DNA of 64,000 bases from Salinispora fenicalii (GTDB taxonomy: Bacteria > Actinomycetota > Actinomycetes > Mycobacteriales > Micromonosporaceae). The stretch covers positions 21,047 through 85,046 of the forward strand of contig NZ_AZWQ01000021.1 in NCBI RefSeq assembly GCF_000514815.1, written 5' to 3'. A program made the position numbers and the translations under genes. The notes under the pieces are model-generated. The model did no database searches. It saw nothing but the letters and a program-made list of their open reading frames with translations, and was not told the DNA's origin. Shown piece by piece: positions 16,171 to 24,344 of this stretch (its first letter is position 1; each line of letters starts with the position of its first letter).

Positions 16171-19100
16171 GTGGCAGGAAAGGCCCGCGTACACGAGCTC
16201 GCCAAGGAGCTCGGGGTCGAAAGCAAGACCGTTCTCGCCAAGCTCAAGGAGATGGGCGAGTTCGTGAAGTCCGCGTCCAGCACGGTCGAGGCGCCGGTCG
16301 CCCGACGGCTGCGTAACGCGTTCGTCAACAACGCCGGCTCGCCCGCGCCGGCGGCTCCGCCGGCGGCGACCCCGTCGACCCCGACCCCGACCCCGTCGAC
16401 CCCAACCCCAGCCCCGACCCCGACCCCTCCCCGGACCCCAACCCCGGCTCCGCCCTCGGGCGGACCCCGCGTCACGGCCAAGCCCATGCCGCCTCGGCGG
16501 CCGGGTGCCCCGACGCCTGGCCCGAAACCCAAGGGTCCGGTTCCGGGTCCGCCGCAGTCCGCGACACCGGCTGCCAAGCCGGCGAGCGCCCACGACATCG
16601 AGGTGGCGGCCGCCGAGGCGCGTGCCGCCGCGCTGAAGGCCGAGCAGGAGGCCGCGGTCAAGGCCGCGCAGGCTGCCCGGCAGCAGCAGCGGGAGAACGT
16701 CCGGCGGGAGCCGCCCACCGAGGGTGGTCCCCGCCCGGGTCCCCGCCCCGGCCCTGGCACGATGCCGCCCCGGCCCGGCTCTCCGGCTGCCGGACGTTCC
16801 GGTGGGCCCACCCCGGGCCCCGGGCCCCGGTCCGGCGGTCGTCCGCCGGCGCGTGGCGCCGGTAACAACCCGTTCGGCATCCAGGGCGGCCAGCAGCGTC
16901 CCCCGGCCGCCGGTCCGGGTGGTCCGCGGCCGAGCCCGGCTTCCATGCCGCCGCGGCCGAGCCCGGCTTCCATGCCGCCGCGGCCGAGCCCGGCTTCCAT
17001 GCCGAGCCAGCGTCCAGGCCGCCCCGGTGGTCCCGGTTCCGGTCGCCCCGGCGGCGGCGCCGGCCGCCCCGGCGGTGGCGGTGGTGGTTACCGCAGCGGC
17101 CCCGGTGGCGGTGGCGGCGGTGGCGGTTTCCGCAGCGGCCCCGGTGGCGGTGGCGGCGGTGGCGGTTTCCGCAGCGGCCCCGGTGGCGGTGGCGGTGGCT
17201 TCCGCGGTGGCCCCGGTGGCGGTCGTCCCGGTGGCGGTGGCCGTGGTCGCGGCGGCGGTGCCGCGGGTGCCTTCGGGCGTCCCGGTGGCCGGCCGACCCG
17301 CGGTCGCAAGTCGAAGAAGCAGCGCAGACAGGAGTTCGACAACCTGTCGGCTCCGACCATGTCCTCGGGTGCGCCCCGGGGGCAGGGTCAGACCGTCCGG
17401 TTGTCCCGAGGCGCCTCGTTGTCGGACTTCGCCGACAAGATCAACGCCAACCCGGGCTCGCTGGTCCAGGAGATGTTCAACCTGGGCGAGATGGTGACCG
17501 CGACTCAGTCCTGCTCCGACGACACCCTGCTGCTCTTGGGTGAGCACCTGGGCTTCGCCGTCCAGATCGTCAGCCCGGAGGACGAGGACCGCGAGCTGCT
17601 CGCGCAGTTCAACATCGACCTGGACGCCGAGGTGGCGGAGGACCGTCTGGTCAGCCGGCCGCCGGTGGTGACCGTCATGGGTCACGTCGACCACGGTAAG
17701 ACGAAGCTTCTGGACGCGATCCGGAAGGCGAACGTGGTGGCCGGCGAGGCGGGTGGCATCACCCAGCACATCGGTGCCTACCAGGTCCACGTCCCACACG
17801 AGGACCAGGACCGGGCGATCACCTTCATCGACACCCCCGGTCACGAGGCATTCACCGCCATGCGTGCCCGTGGCGCCCAGGTCACCGACATCGTGATCCT
17901 GGTCGTCGCGGCCGACGACGGGGTGATGCCGCAGACGATTGAGGCGTTGAACCACGCCAAGGCGGCCGACGTGCCGATCGTGGTGGCGGTCAACAAGGTC
18001 GACAAGCCGGATGCCAACCCGGACAAGGTCCGCCAGCAGCTGACCGAGTACGGACTGGTCGCCGAGGAGTACGGCGGCGACACCATGTTCGTCAACGTGG
18101 CGGCCAAGCCGGGCACCGGGATCGACAGCCTGCTTGAGGCGGTCCTGCTGACCGCGGACGCGTCGCTGGAGCTGACCGCTCCGACGGACGGCCCGGCGCA
18201 GGGTGTGGCGATCGAGGCGCACCTGGACAAGGGCCGGGGCGCGGTGGCGACGGTGCTGGTGCAGAAGGGCACCCTGCGGGCGGGCGACTCGATCGTCGCC
18301 GGCGGGGCGCACGGCCGGGTCCGGGCGATGCTCGACGAGAACGGCAACCAGGTCGCCGAGGCGGGTCCGGCCCGTCCGGTGCTGGTGCTGGGTCTGACCG
18401 CGGTACCCGGGGCGGGCGACACGTTCCTGGCCGCCGAGGACGACCGCACCGTGCGGCAGATCGCCGAGCAGCGGCAGGCACGACGGCGGGCGGCGGCGTT
18501 CGCCAACTCCCGTGGCCGGGCCACCCTCGAGACGCTCATGGAGCAGCTCAAGGCGGGCGAGAAGACCTCGCTCAACCTGGTGCTCAAGGGCGACGTTTCC
18601 GGCTCCGTGGAAGCGCTCGAGGATGCCCTGTTCAACCTCGACATCCCCGAGGAGGTCCAGCTTCGAATCATCCACCGGGGCGTCGGGGCGATCACCGAGA
18701 GCGACGTCATGCTCGCGAGCGCCTCATCGGAGGCGGTCACGATCATCGGCTTCAACGTGCGGGCCGCCAACAAGGTTCGCGAGATGGCCGACCGCGAGGG
18801 CGTGGAGATTCGGTACTACACCGTCATCTACCAGGCCATCGAGGAGATCGAGGCGGCGCTCAAGGGCCTGCTCAAGCCGGAGTACGAGGAGGTCGAGCTG
18901 GGCACCGCGGAGGTCCGCGAGGTGTTCCGTTCGTCCAAGGTCGGCAACATCTCCGGCTGCATCGTTCGGTCGGGCCTGCTCCGGCGCAACGCCAAGGCTC
19001 GGCTGCTGCGCGACGGCGCGGTGGTGGCGGACAACCTCACCATCAGCTCGCTCAAGCGGTTCAAGGACGACGCGACCGAGGTACGCGAGGGCTTCGAGTG

Positions 19101-19185
19101 TGGTCTGACGCTGGGCGGTTACAACAACGTCCAGGTCGGCGACGTGATCGAGACCTTCGAGATGCGGGAGAAGGCGCGCGTCTGA
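16171..19185 (+). CDS. infB: Translation initiation factor IF-2
   Basis: A 1004-residue IF-2, the GTPase that places initiator tRNA on the 30S subunit and promotes subunit joining. An N-terminal IF2_N domain ([20 protein letters not shown], 1-50) is followed by a long Pro/Ala/Gly-rich linker (about 55-380), a second IF2_N domain (about 400-460) and the G domain with GHVDHGKT near 504, DTPGHEAF and NKVDKP near 608, then domains II-IV. GTG 16171 is preferred: it is preceded by GAGGAG (16161-16166) and gives the usual actinobacterial AGKARVHEL start; an in-frame ATG at 16159 lies inside that ribosome binding site. The linker is encoded by two minisatellite-like repeats. Confidence 0.95.
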   Translation: MAGKARVHELAKELGVESKTVLAKLKEMGEFVKSASSTVEAPVARRLRNAFVNNAGSPAPAAPPAATPSTPTPTPSTPTPAPTPTPPRTPTPAPPSGGPRVTAKPMPPRRPGAPTPGPKPKGPVPGPPQSATPAAKPASAHDIEVAAAEARAAALKAEQEAAVKAAQAARQQQRENVRREPPTEGGPRPGPRPGPGTMPPRPGSPAAGRSGGPTPGPGPRSGGRPPARGAGNNPFGIQGGQQRPPAAGPGGPRPSPASMPPRPSPASMPPRPSPASMPSQRPGRPGGPGSGRPGGGAGRPGGGGGGYRSGPGGGGGGGGFRSGPGGGGGGGGFRSGPGGGGGGFRGGPGGGRPGGGGRGRGGGAAGAFGRPGGRPTRGRKSKKQRRQEFDNLSAPTMSSGAPRGQGQTVRLSRGASLSDFADKINANPGSLVQEMFNLGEMVTATQSCSDDTLLLLGEHLGFAVQIVSPEDEDRELLAQFNIDLDAEVAEDRLVSRPPVVTVMGHVDHGKTKLLDAIRKANVVAGEAGGITQHIGAYQVHVPHEDQDRAITFIDTPGHEAFTAMRARGAQVTDIVILVVAADDGVMPQTIEALNHAKAADVPIVVAVNKVDKPDANPDKVRQQLTEYGLVAEEYGGDTMFVNVAAKPGTGIDSLLEAVLLTADASLELTAPTDGPAQGVAIEAHLDKGRGAVATVLVQKGTLRAGDSIVAGGAHGRVRAMLDENGNQVAEAGPARPVLVLGLTAVPGAGDTFLAAEDDRTVRQIAEQRQARRRAAAFANSRGRATLETLMEQLKAGEKTSLNLVLKGDVSGSVEALEDALFNLDIPEEVQLRIIHRGVGAITESDVMLASASSEAVTIIGFNVRAANKVREMADREGVEIRYYTVIYQAIEEIEAALKGLLKPEYEEVELGTAEVREVFRSSKVGNISGCIVRSGLLRRNAKARLLRDGAVVADNLTISSLKRFKDDATEVREGFECGLTLGGYNNVQVGDVIETFEMREKARV
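16924..17004 (+). repeat. 27-bp tandem repeat x3 inside infB
   Basis: Three nearly identical 27-bp units beginning at 16924, 16951 and 16978 encode the nine-residue repeat RPSPASMPP. Such in-frame repeats in the disordered IF-2 linker could vary in copy number between strains. Confidence 0.85.
17085..17205 (+). repeat. 39-bp Gly-rich tandem repeat inside infB
   Basis: Units of about 39 bp encode the 13-residue repeat [13 protein letters not shown], two near-exact full copies plus shorter variants before and after. They are part of the disordered IF-2 linker. Confidence 0.8.
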
Positions 19186-19200
19186 TCCGGTAGGGACACA

Positions 19201-19240
19201 GATCAAGGGGTTTACGCCACGATGCGTAAACCCCTTGATC
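19201..19240. terminator. Perfect 16-bp hairpin after infB
   Basis: GATCAAGGGGTTTACG (19201-19216) and its exact complement (19225-19240) enclose an 8-nt loop, starting 16 bp after the infB stop. It has only 50 percent GC in a window near 70 percent, and would end or attenuate transcription from infB into ylxP-rbfA. Confidence 0.8.
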
Positions 19241-19257
19241 ATGTTCGGGTTCGTCCG

Positions 19258-19263
19258 TAGTCT
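19258..19263 (+). promoter_or_regulatory. -10 box TAGTCT for ylxP
   Basis: TAGTCT ends 8 nt before ATG 19272. Together with the hairpin just upstream it suggests ylxP-rbfA-nrnA has its own leaderless-type promoter. Confidence 0.5.
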
Positions 19264-19271
19264 CCGGGACG

Positions 19272-19565
19272 ATGTTCACTGGAACTGCGGTATTCGACCT
19301 GCTGCTGCCGGGCGACTCCCGGTCGTTGAAGGCCAAGCGGTCTTACGTTCGGCCGATCGTGGCGGCGCTGCGCCGCGTCGAGGTCTCCACCGCCGAGGTG
19401 GGGGCGCTCGACCTGCACGGGCGGGCGGAGATCGGCGTCGCGGTGGTGGCCGCGACGGCGGCCCACGTACGCGAGGTGCTCGACTCGTGTGAACGCCTGG
19501 TCGCCGGCCGTCCCGAAGTTGAGCTGTTGTCGGTACGTCGGCGGCTGTACGGCGCGGACGACTGA
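19272..19565 (+). CDS. ylxP: YlxP-family (DUF503) protein
   Basis: A 97-residue DUF503 protein, a small alpha/beta fold usually encoded between infB and rbfA. The opening MFTGTAVFDLLLPGDSRSLK and the following KRSYVRPIVAALRR are typical. Its role is not well established, although the position implies a part in translation or ribosome assembly. It is preceded by a hairpin and its own -10 box. Confidence 0.88.
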   Translation: MFTGTAVFDLLLPGDSRSLKAKRSYVRPIVAALRRVEVSTAEVGALDLHGRAEIGVAVVAATAAHVREVLDSCERLVAGRPEVELLSVRRRLYGADD

Positions 19566-19720
19566 TCGAAAGACGCCGTTGCGGGGCTGCTCCGCGGGCG
19601 GCCACCGTACCGGCCGCGTACGGGCGGACCGGCGGCGCGGGTAGTGTTCGTGGTGTTGGCCGGTGGTGTGGGCACTTCAGGTGCCCGGCGGCCGGGAGCG
19701 GTACGCCTGGAGGTGGCGAG

Positions 19721-20191
19721 ATGTCGGATCCGGCCAAGGTGCGCCGGCACGCGGAGCGGGTGCGTGAGCTGGTGGCGTCGGTGGTGCGTAGCCAGATCAA
19801 GGATCCCCGGCTGGGCATGATCACCATCACGGATGCGCGGATCACCGCTGACCTCCGCGACGCCACGGTCTTCTACACGGTGCTCGGCGACGCGGCTGCC
19901 CAGGCGAGCACTGCCGCGGCGTTGGAGAGCGCCAAGGGAATGTTGCGCAGCACCGTCGGGAAGGCGCTGGGGCTGCGTCACTCGCCGACGCTGACCTTTG
20001 TCCTGGACGACGTGCAGGACCAGGTCAAGCACATTGACGACCTGCTCGCCCAGGCCCGCCACGCGGATGCCGAGGTGCAGCGTCTCGCCACCGGGGCAGA
20101 GTACGCGGGGGAGGCCCAGCCGTACCGGCTGGAAGAGGAGCCTGAGGCCACCGGGGACGAGGTGTCGCCGCCGGGCGGGGATCAACGGTGA
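19721..20191 (+). CDS. rbfA: 30S ribosome-binding factor RbfA
   Basis: A 156-residue RbfA, a KH-fold factor that binds the immature 30S subunit and aids 16S rRNA 5' end maturation. The signature DPRLGMITITDARITADLRDA and the later RHSPTLTFVLDDV are clear. The C-terminal 35 residues are Glu/Pro-rich and beyond the core. GGAGGTGG (19709-19716) lies 4 nt before ATG 19721. The stop overlaps the nrnA start (GTGA). Confidence 0.94.
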   Translation: MSDPAKVRRHAERVRELVASVVRSQIKDPRLGMITITDARITADLRDATVFYTVLGDAAAQASTAAALESAKGMLRSTVGKALGLRHSPTLTFVLDDVQDQVKHIDDLLAQARHADAEVQRLATGAEYAGEAQPYRLEEEPEATGDEVSPPGGDQR

Positions 20192-21228
20192 CTGACGCCG
20201 GGGGGCGGTCCGCGCCAGCGGATGCCGATTGGGCGGCGGCGGTGGCCGCGGTCCGCGCGGTGCCGCCCGCGGGGCGGGTGCTGCTGGTCTGCCACGTGAA
20301 CCCGGACGGTGACGCGCTCGGCAGCATGCTCGGCTTCGCTCTCGGGCTGCATCGGCTCGGTCTGCGACAGGTGCAGGCCACTTTTCCCGGCCCGCCGCGG
20401 CTCTCGGAGCCGCTACGCGGGCTCCCCGGCGAGCAGCTGCTGGTCCCGGCTGCGGAGGCGGTTGTCGATCCAGACCTTCTGATCAGCTTCGACGCGGCGA
20501 GCGAGTCCCGGTTGGGGGAGCTGGCTGACCGGCTGACGACCGCCGGCAGCACGTTGGTGCTCGACCACCATGCCTCGAACCCCGGCTTCGGTGCGGTCAA
20601 TCTGATTGACCCGCGGGCGGCAGCCACCTCGGTGCTTGTGGACGAGCTCCTTAGCCGGCTGGGGGTGCCGCTCGACGCGGAGATCGCGGAGTGCCTTTAT
20701 GTGGCGTTGACTACCGATACCGGTTCCTTCCGGTACGAGGCCACCACCGCGGCGGTGCACCGGTTTGCGGCCCGGCTGCTCGCCACGGGTATCAGTCCCG
20801 GTGATATCTCCCGTCGCGTCTTCGACACCCGCCCGTTCGGCGCCGTGCGGCTCAGCGCCGAGGTGATCGGTCGGGCCCGGTTAGAGCCCGCCGCGGCGGA
20901 TGGTCACGGTCTGGTGTGGACCTGGGCGACCCAGGACGACCTGGCCCGGCATGGGCAGCCCGGGTACGTGCTGGAGGCGCTGATCGATTCGGTGCGGTGC
21001 ACGGCGGAGGCTGACGTGAGCTGCGTGGTGAAGCAGACCGCCGACGGCGATTGGGCGGTGTCGTTGCGAAGCAAGGGTGCGGTGGATGTGAGCCGGGTGG
21101 CGGTGGAGTTGGGTGGTGGAGGGCACCGGCTCGCCGCCGGCTTCACCGGCCAGGGCAGCGCCGACGACGTGGTGGAGGCGATCCGGCGGGAGCTGGCCGC
21201 AGCGCTGCTCCCCTCGAACGGCGATTGA
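20188..21228 (+). CDS. nrnA: DHH/DHHA1 phosphoesterase, NrnA-type nanoRNase / pAp phosphatase
   Basis: A 346-residue cytoplasmic DHH-family phosphoesterase that degrades very short RNAs (2-5 nt) and dephosphorylates pAp; the mycobacterial relative Rv2837c also hydrolyses cyclic dinucleotides. Metal-binding motifs are HVNPDGDALGS (residues 38-48), ISFDAA, VLDHHASN and TTDTGSFRYE. The DHHA1 domain closes with ELGGGGHRLAAGF. GTG 20188 overlaps the rbfA stop. A role in c-di-GMP turnover, relevant to the GGDEF-EAL protein in this window, is inference. Confidence 0.9.
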   Translation: MTDAGGRSAPADADWAAAVAAVRAVPPAGRVLLVCHVNPDGDALGSMLGFALGLHRLGLRQVQATFPGPPRLSEPLRGLPGEQLLVPAAEAVVDPDLLISFDAASESRLGELADRLTTAGSTLVLDHHASNPGFGAVNLIDPRAAATSVLVDELLSRLGVPLDAEIAECLYVALTTDTGSFRYEATTAAVHRFAARLLATGISPGDISRRVFDTRPFGAVRLSAEVIGRARLEPAAADGHGLVWTWATQDDLARHGQPGYVLEALIDSVRCTAEADVSCVVKQTADGDWAVSLRSKGAVDVSRVAVELGGGGHRLAAGFTGQGSADDVVEAIRRELAAALLPSNGD

Positions 21229-21348
21229 GGAGCAGCCTCGCGGCAACGGTTGACTCAGCCCTACGGTTAGTTGTTGGCTGGTCTTTCGGTTGATGATCTG
21301 TCGACAAAGATCAGGGTCGGCTTACGGGTGTCCGGTCTTCCCGCCGTT

Positions 21349-21354
21349 GATACT
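21349..21354 (+). promoter_or_regulatory. -10 candidate GATACT
   Basis: GATACT, in the context TTGATACTGG, lies 18 nt before the ATG at 21373. It is the best promoter candidate for the two small membrane protein genes. Confidence 0.35.
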
Positions 21355-21372
21355 GGTGGGCAGAATTGCGGA

Positions 21373-21780
21373 ATGGAACAGCCCCGTGACCTGACTATCG
21401 AGGCGCCGCGCGCCTGGGATCGTCCCGCTGTCACCGTGCCGGTGCTTCTCTGCCTGTCGTTGGTGGGTGGCCGGTTTCCGTCCTTCTCGATTGAGGCAAA
21501 TCTGTGGACGCTCGGCACTGGTGGTGTTCTGATCTGGCTTGGCCTGGGTAGTCGGGTGCCCCGGCGGCCCGCACCGGTTCGACTCGACCGGGGTGCGGTG
21601 TGGTGGACGTTGCCGGTGGTGGTGTTCGTGGTCTTCGAGGGGGCCACCTTCGTGGCCGCAGCGGGTGACGACTTCCCGACCTTCTCGCGGCTGGCGGATC
21701 CACTGCTGGAGGACGGAGTGATCCGCTCAGCGGGTTGGTTGGCCTGGTTGTCTGCGTTCTGGGGGCTGGTGCGGCGATGA
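21373..21780 (+). CDS. Small membrane protein, unknown function
   Basis: A 135-residue protein not recognised as a named family. Hydrophobic segments near residues 20-35 (AVTVPVLLCLSLVGG), 42-60 (LWTLGTGGVLIWLGLG) and 77-98 (AVWWTLPVVVFVVFEGATFVAAAG), with a final Trp-rich helix near 118-132, suggest three to four membrane passes. ATG 21373 is chosen because the upstream part of the frame (from 21271) contains the promoter candidate. The stop overlaps the next start (ATGA), so the next small membrane protein is coupled and the two may act together. Confidence 0.65.
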   Translation: MEQPRDLTIEAPRAWDRPAVTVPVLLCLSLVGGRFPSFSIEANLWTLGTGGVLIWLGLGSRVPRRPAPVRLDRGAVWWTLPVVVFVVFEGATFVAAAGDDFPTFSRLADPLLEDGVIRSAGWLAWLSAFWGLVRR

Positions 21781-21989
21781 TGCGGCTGTTGGCGATCGGC
21801 GGTTTCCTGGTGGCGGTGGCGCTCTTCGTCGCCGTGGAGTTGGCGGCCCGCCGGGAGGGTTCTCGCATCCCTACTCTCGGTGAGGTCTGCGCGTACGTGA
21901 TGCGGTATGAGGTCGGCTCGGTGCCGGTCGGCCGGATTGGGGTCTTCGGCTTCTGGTGGTGGTTGGGCTGGCACTTCCTGGCTCGTTGA
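21777..21989 (+). CDS. Small membrane protein (DUF6186-like)
   Basis: A 70-residue protein with an N-terminal membrane helix (RLLAIGGFLVAVALFVAVEL), a charged loop AARREGSRIPTLGEVCAYVM and a C-terminal Trp-rich helix FGFWWWLGWHFLAR. The pattern resembles small actinobacterial DUF6186 proteins (from memory, not searched). Translation is coupled to the preceding gene by an ATGA overlap. Function unknown. Confidence 0.65.
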   Translation: MMRLLAIGGFLVAVALFVAVELAARREGSRIPTLGEVCAYVMRYEVGSVPVGRIGVFGFWWWLGWHFLAR

Positions 21990-22266
21990 GGTGCCGTGTT
22001 CGGGCGCTGTGGCGCGGTCCGGATGGTGGGAACTGCCGGCGGTAGGCGGACCTGAACGATAGCTTGGGTATTGACCGATGCCGTGCTGATGGTGCTGGTC
22101 GTGAGCGATGGAGCCGTACCCGGCGTCGCCGCTCTCCAGGGTCAGACCGACCCGGGCTCGCTGCTCCGTGTGCCGCTCCGGCAACCCCGGGCGCCCCGCG
22201 GGTGGCAGACCTTGCCCGTGAGTGTCACCGCTGCGCTGGTGGCTCGTGCCCTGGAAGGGGCTTCCC
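21990..22266. other. Leader region of the 29-codon ORF
   Basis: A TAGCTT -10 candidate lies at 22060-22065. A 75-codon frame beginning TTG 22071 follows at leaderless distance, but its codon third positions are less GC-rich than neighbouring genes and it overlaps the small ORF. No other structure seen. Confidence 0.35.
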
Positions 22267-22356
22267 ATGTCGAACAAGCCCAAGCCCGATACCGCTGACG
22301 AGGCACGTGAGCTGCTGCGCCGTGCGTTGCAGACCTCGATGGATACGCGCCAGTGA
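22267..22356 (+). CDS. Putative 29-residue small protein
   Basis: A 29-codon ORF with ATG 22267, stop TGA 22354-22356. It has a good ribosome binding site GGAAGGGG (22253-22260) with 6-nt spacing, and a strong hairpin terminator 28 bp after the stop. The predicted peptide is hydrophilic and helical: MSNKPKPDTADEARELLRRA, then LQTSMDTRQ. The Lys/Pro start followed by an amphipathic helix could bind a partner protein. It is not recognised; the case rests on the ribosome binding site and terminator. Confidence 0.5.
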   Translation: MSNKPKPDTADEARELLRRALQTSMDTRQ

Positions 22357-22384
22357 CGTCGCCGATCGCCTGATGTCCTCTTCC

Positions 22385-22408
22385 GACGGGCGGCATTGGC
22401 CGCCCGTC
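22385..22408 (+). terminator. Terminator hairpin after the 29-codon ORF
   Basis: A perfect 10-bp stem GACGGGCGGC (22385-22394) with a 4-nt loop and its complement (22399-22408). It separates the small ORF from the MATE exporter gene. Confidence 0.75.
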
Positions 22409-22484
22409 GTCTGGGTCGGTCGCTCCGGGTAAGTGGCGAGCCACAATTGCGGTCCTTACTGGACCCGTGCCAGGATCAGCGACG

Positions 22485-23813
22485 ATGAACTCGCCGGCCG
22501 CCACCGCAACCCGCTCCGCCTCGCCTCGCAGGATCGCCGCGCTCGCCTTGCCCGCCCTGGTGGTGCTTGCCGCCGAACCACTGTATGTGCTGGTGGACAC
22601 GGCGGTGGTGGGACACCTCGGCCGGGTCCCGCTCGCCGCGTTGGCGATTGGCGGCACCGTGCTGACGCTCATCGCCTGGCTGGGCACGGTCGTCGCATAC
22701 GGCACCACCGGACGGTCCGCCCGGCGGTTTGGGGCCGGTGACCGCACCGCCGCCGTCGCCGAGGGGGTCCAGGCCTCCTGGCTCGCGCTCACCGTAGGGG
22801 TCCTCGTCGCAGTCGGCATGCAGGCCGGCGGTGGCGTGCTCGCCCGCACCCTCGTCGGGGCGGACAACGAGGTGGCGGAGGCCGCCGCGCAGTGGCTGCG
22901 GATCGCGGCGCTCGGCGCACCAGGGCTGCTCCTCGCCGCTGCCGGCAACGGTTGGCTGCGGGGCGTCCAGGACACCCGCCGGCCGCTGTGGTTCGTGCTC
23001 GGCCCGAGCCTGCTCTCCGCGGTGCTCTGCCCGGTGCTGGTCTACCCTGCCGGGCTCGGCCTGCCCGGATCGGCGGTGGCCAACGTCGTGGCGCAGACGA
23101 TCTCCGGTGCGCTCTTCGCCGGGGCGCTGATCTCCGAGCGGGTAGACCTACGCCCCCGTCCCCGGGTCCTCGCCCAGCAGCTCGTGCTCAGTCGGGACCT
23201 GCTCATCCGTGGCATCGCCTTTCAGGCGAGCTTCCTCTCCGCCACCGCGGTGGCCGCCCGCTTCGGGGCGGCGGCGGTCGGCGCCCACCAGATCGTCCTG
23301 CAACTCTGGTTCTTCACCGCCCTGGTGCTCGACGCACTCGCCATCGCCGCGCAGGCCCTCGTCGGTGCTGCGCTCGGCGCCGACGACGCGGCCGGCGCGC
23401 GCGGACTGGCCCGCCAGATCGGGCTGCTCGGCGCTGGCTGCGGCGTGGTGTTCGCGCTGATCATCGCGGCCGGCGCCGGGGTGGTACCGGGCTGGTTCAG
23501 CGCCGATGGGCAGGTCCGTGAGGAGGCGATGGTGGCCTGGCCCTGGTTCGTTGCGATGCTGCCGCTGGCGGGCGTCGTCTTCGCCCTGGACGGGGTGTTG
23601 ATCGGCGCGGGCGACATCCGCTACCTGCGGAATCTCACGATCGTCGCGGCGTTGGGGGGATTTCTGCCGGCCATCTGGCTGGCGTACGGACTAGACCTCG
23701 GACTCGGTGGGATCTGGGCTGGACTCACCTTCTTCGTGGTGCTCCGGCTGGCCGCCCTGCTGCTGCGGCTGCGCAGCGGTCGCTGGGCGGTCGTCGGCGC
23801 GGTCCGGGCCTGA
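22485..23813 (+). CDS. MATE-family efflux transporter (DinF type)
   Basis: A 442-residue, 12-helix membrane protein of the MATE family, which exports cationic drugs or toxins in exchange for H+ or Na+. The first helix ends in the typical EPLYVLVDTAVVGHLGRVPL and the half-way repeat is seen in LIRGIAFQASFLSATAVAARFGAAAVGAHQI. The position after nrnA matches dinF of other actinobacteria. ATG 22485 follows CAGGAT (22471-22476) by 8 nt, so a leaderless start is likely. Confidence 0.88.
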   Translation: MNSPAATATRSASPRRIAALALPALVVLAAEPLYVLVDTAVVGHLGRVPLAALAIGGTVLTLIAWLGTVVAYGTTGRSARRFGAGDRTAAVAEGVQASWLALTVGVLVAVGMQAGGGVLARTLVGADNEVAEAAAQWLRIAALGAPGLLLAAAGNGWLRGVQDTRRPLWFVLGPSLLSAVLCPVLVYPAGLGLPGSAVANVVAQTISGALFAGALISERVDLRPRPRVLAQQLVLSRDLLIRGIAFQASFLSATAVAARFGAAAVGAHQIVLQLWFFTALVLDALAIAAQALVGAALGADDAAGARGLARQIGLLGAGCGVVFALIIAAGAGVVPGWFSADGQVREEAMVAWPWFVAMLPLAGVVFALDGVLIGAGDIRYLRNLTIVAALGGFLPAIWLAYGLDLGLGGIWAGLTFFVVLRLAALLLRLRSGRWAVVGAVRA

Positions 23814-23817
23814 GTCG

Positions 23818-23846
23818 CCGGCGTGCTCCGGGCCGGACCACGCCGG
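23818..23846. terminator. Terminator between MATE exporter and small membrane gene
   Basis: CCGGCGTG (23818-23825) pairs perfectly with CACGCCGG (23839-23846) around a 13-nt loop between two convergent genes. Confidence 0.55.
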
Positions 23847-23887
23847 ACGGATTCAACCACCGGCCGGAGCGGCCAGCGGTGCCTGAG

Positions 23888-24196
23888 TTAGGACGAGACC
23901 ATGCTGGATCGCAGGGCGTAGATGGCCAGCACCAGCCCCAGGGTCACGGCGAAGCAGACGACGAAGCCGACCACCTTCATCGTGTTCGGGAAGCGCTGAT
24001 ACAGCCGGTGCCGGTCCTGCCGTACCTGCCACCGGCGATGCAGGGCGGTGGCACCCGGGAGCGCGAGCAGCGCGGTGGCGATCCGGTCCCCAGCCGTGCG
24101 CCGCGAGGGCGGTGGGTCGAGCATCCAGGCGGGGAGACTGGGCGGCTGCTCCGGCTGGTGCAGCCGAGGGGGCCGGCTCTGGTTTTGGGGCGACAT
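23888..24196 (-). CDS. Small single-pass membrane protein, unknown
   Basis: A 102-residue protein with a Pro/Gln-rich N-terminus (SPQNQSRPPRLHQPEQPP), a basic middle (HRRWQVRQDRHRLYQRFPNT) and one C-terminal membrane helix (KVVGFVVCFAVTLGLVLAIYAL, about residues 73-94). ATG 24196 is chosen because GGAGGT ends 8 nt before it; a GTG 6 nt earlier is too close to that site. Not recognised. It is convergent with the MATE gene and divergent from truB. Confidence 0.65.
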   Translation of the reverse strand: MSPQNQSRPPRLHQPEQPPSLPAWMLDPPPSRRTAGDRIATALLALPGATALHRRWQVRQDRHRLYQRFPNTMKVVGFVVCFAVTLGLVLAIYALRSSMVSS

Positions 24197-24330
24197 GGAC
24201 ACGAACCTCCGGGTGGGCTAGGCGCTCCTTGATAGCAGTAGGCGTCAATGCGACTCGTCGCGGAAGGAGCGGGCGGGTGGCACGGACGTCCGGGTGGGCG
24301 TCCCGGTGCCGGCCGGGCCGGCCCGTCTGG

Positions 24331-24336
24331 CAGGCT
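24331..24336 (+). promoter_or_regulatory. -10 box CAGGCT for truB
   Basis: CAGGCT ends 8 nt before GTG 24345, a leaderless arrangement that decides the truB start against an in-frame ATG at 24294. Confidence 0.45.
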
Positions 24337-24344
24337 TGGCGGTC

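Noticed and set aside
17085..17205. Regular repeats that could suggest a CRISPR array
   Set aside because: They are contiguous, in frame and encode Gly-rich linker of IF-2; there are no unique spacers and no cas genes.
15799..18675. A 958-codon open frame on the minus strand across infB
   Set aside because: It lies opposite ylxR and infB, is filled with low-complexity Arg/Gly/Ala runs and is explained by the GC-rich codon pattern of the real genes.
22071..22298. A 75-codon frame with TTG start
   Set aside because: Its distance from TAGCTT fits a leaderless gene, but third-position GC is lower than in neighbouring genes and it overlaps the better supported small ORF; kept only as an alternative.
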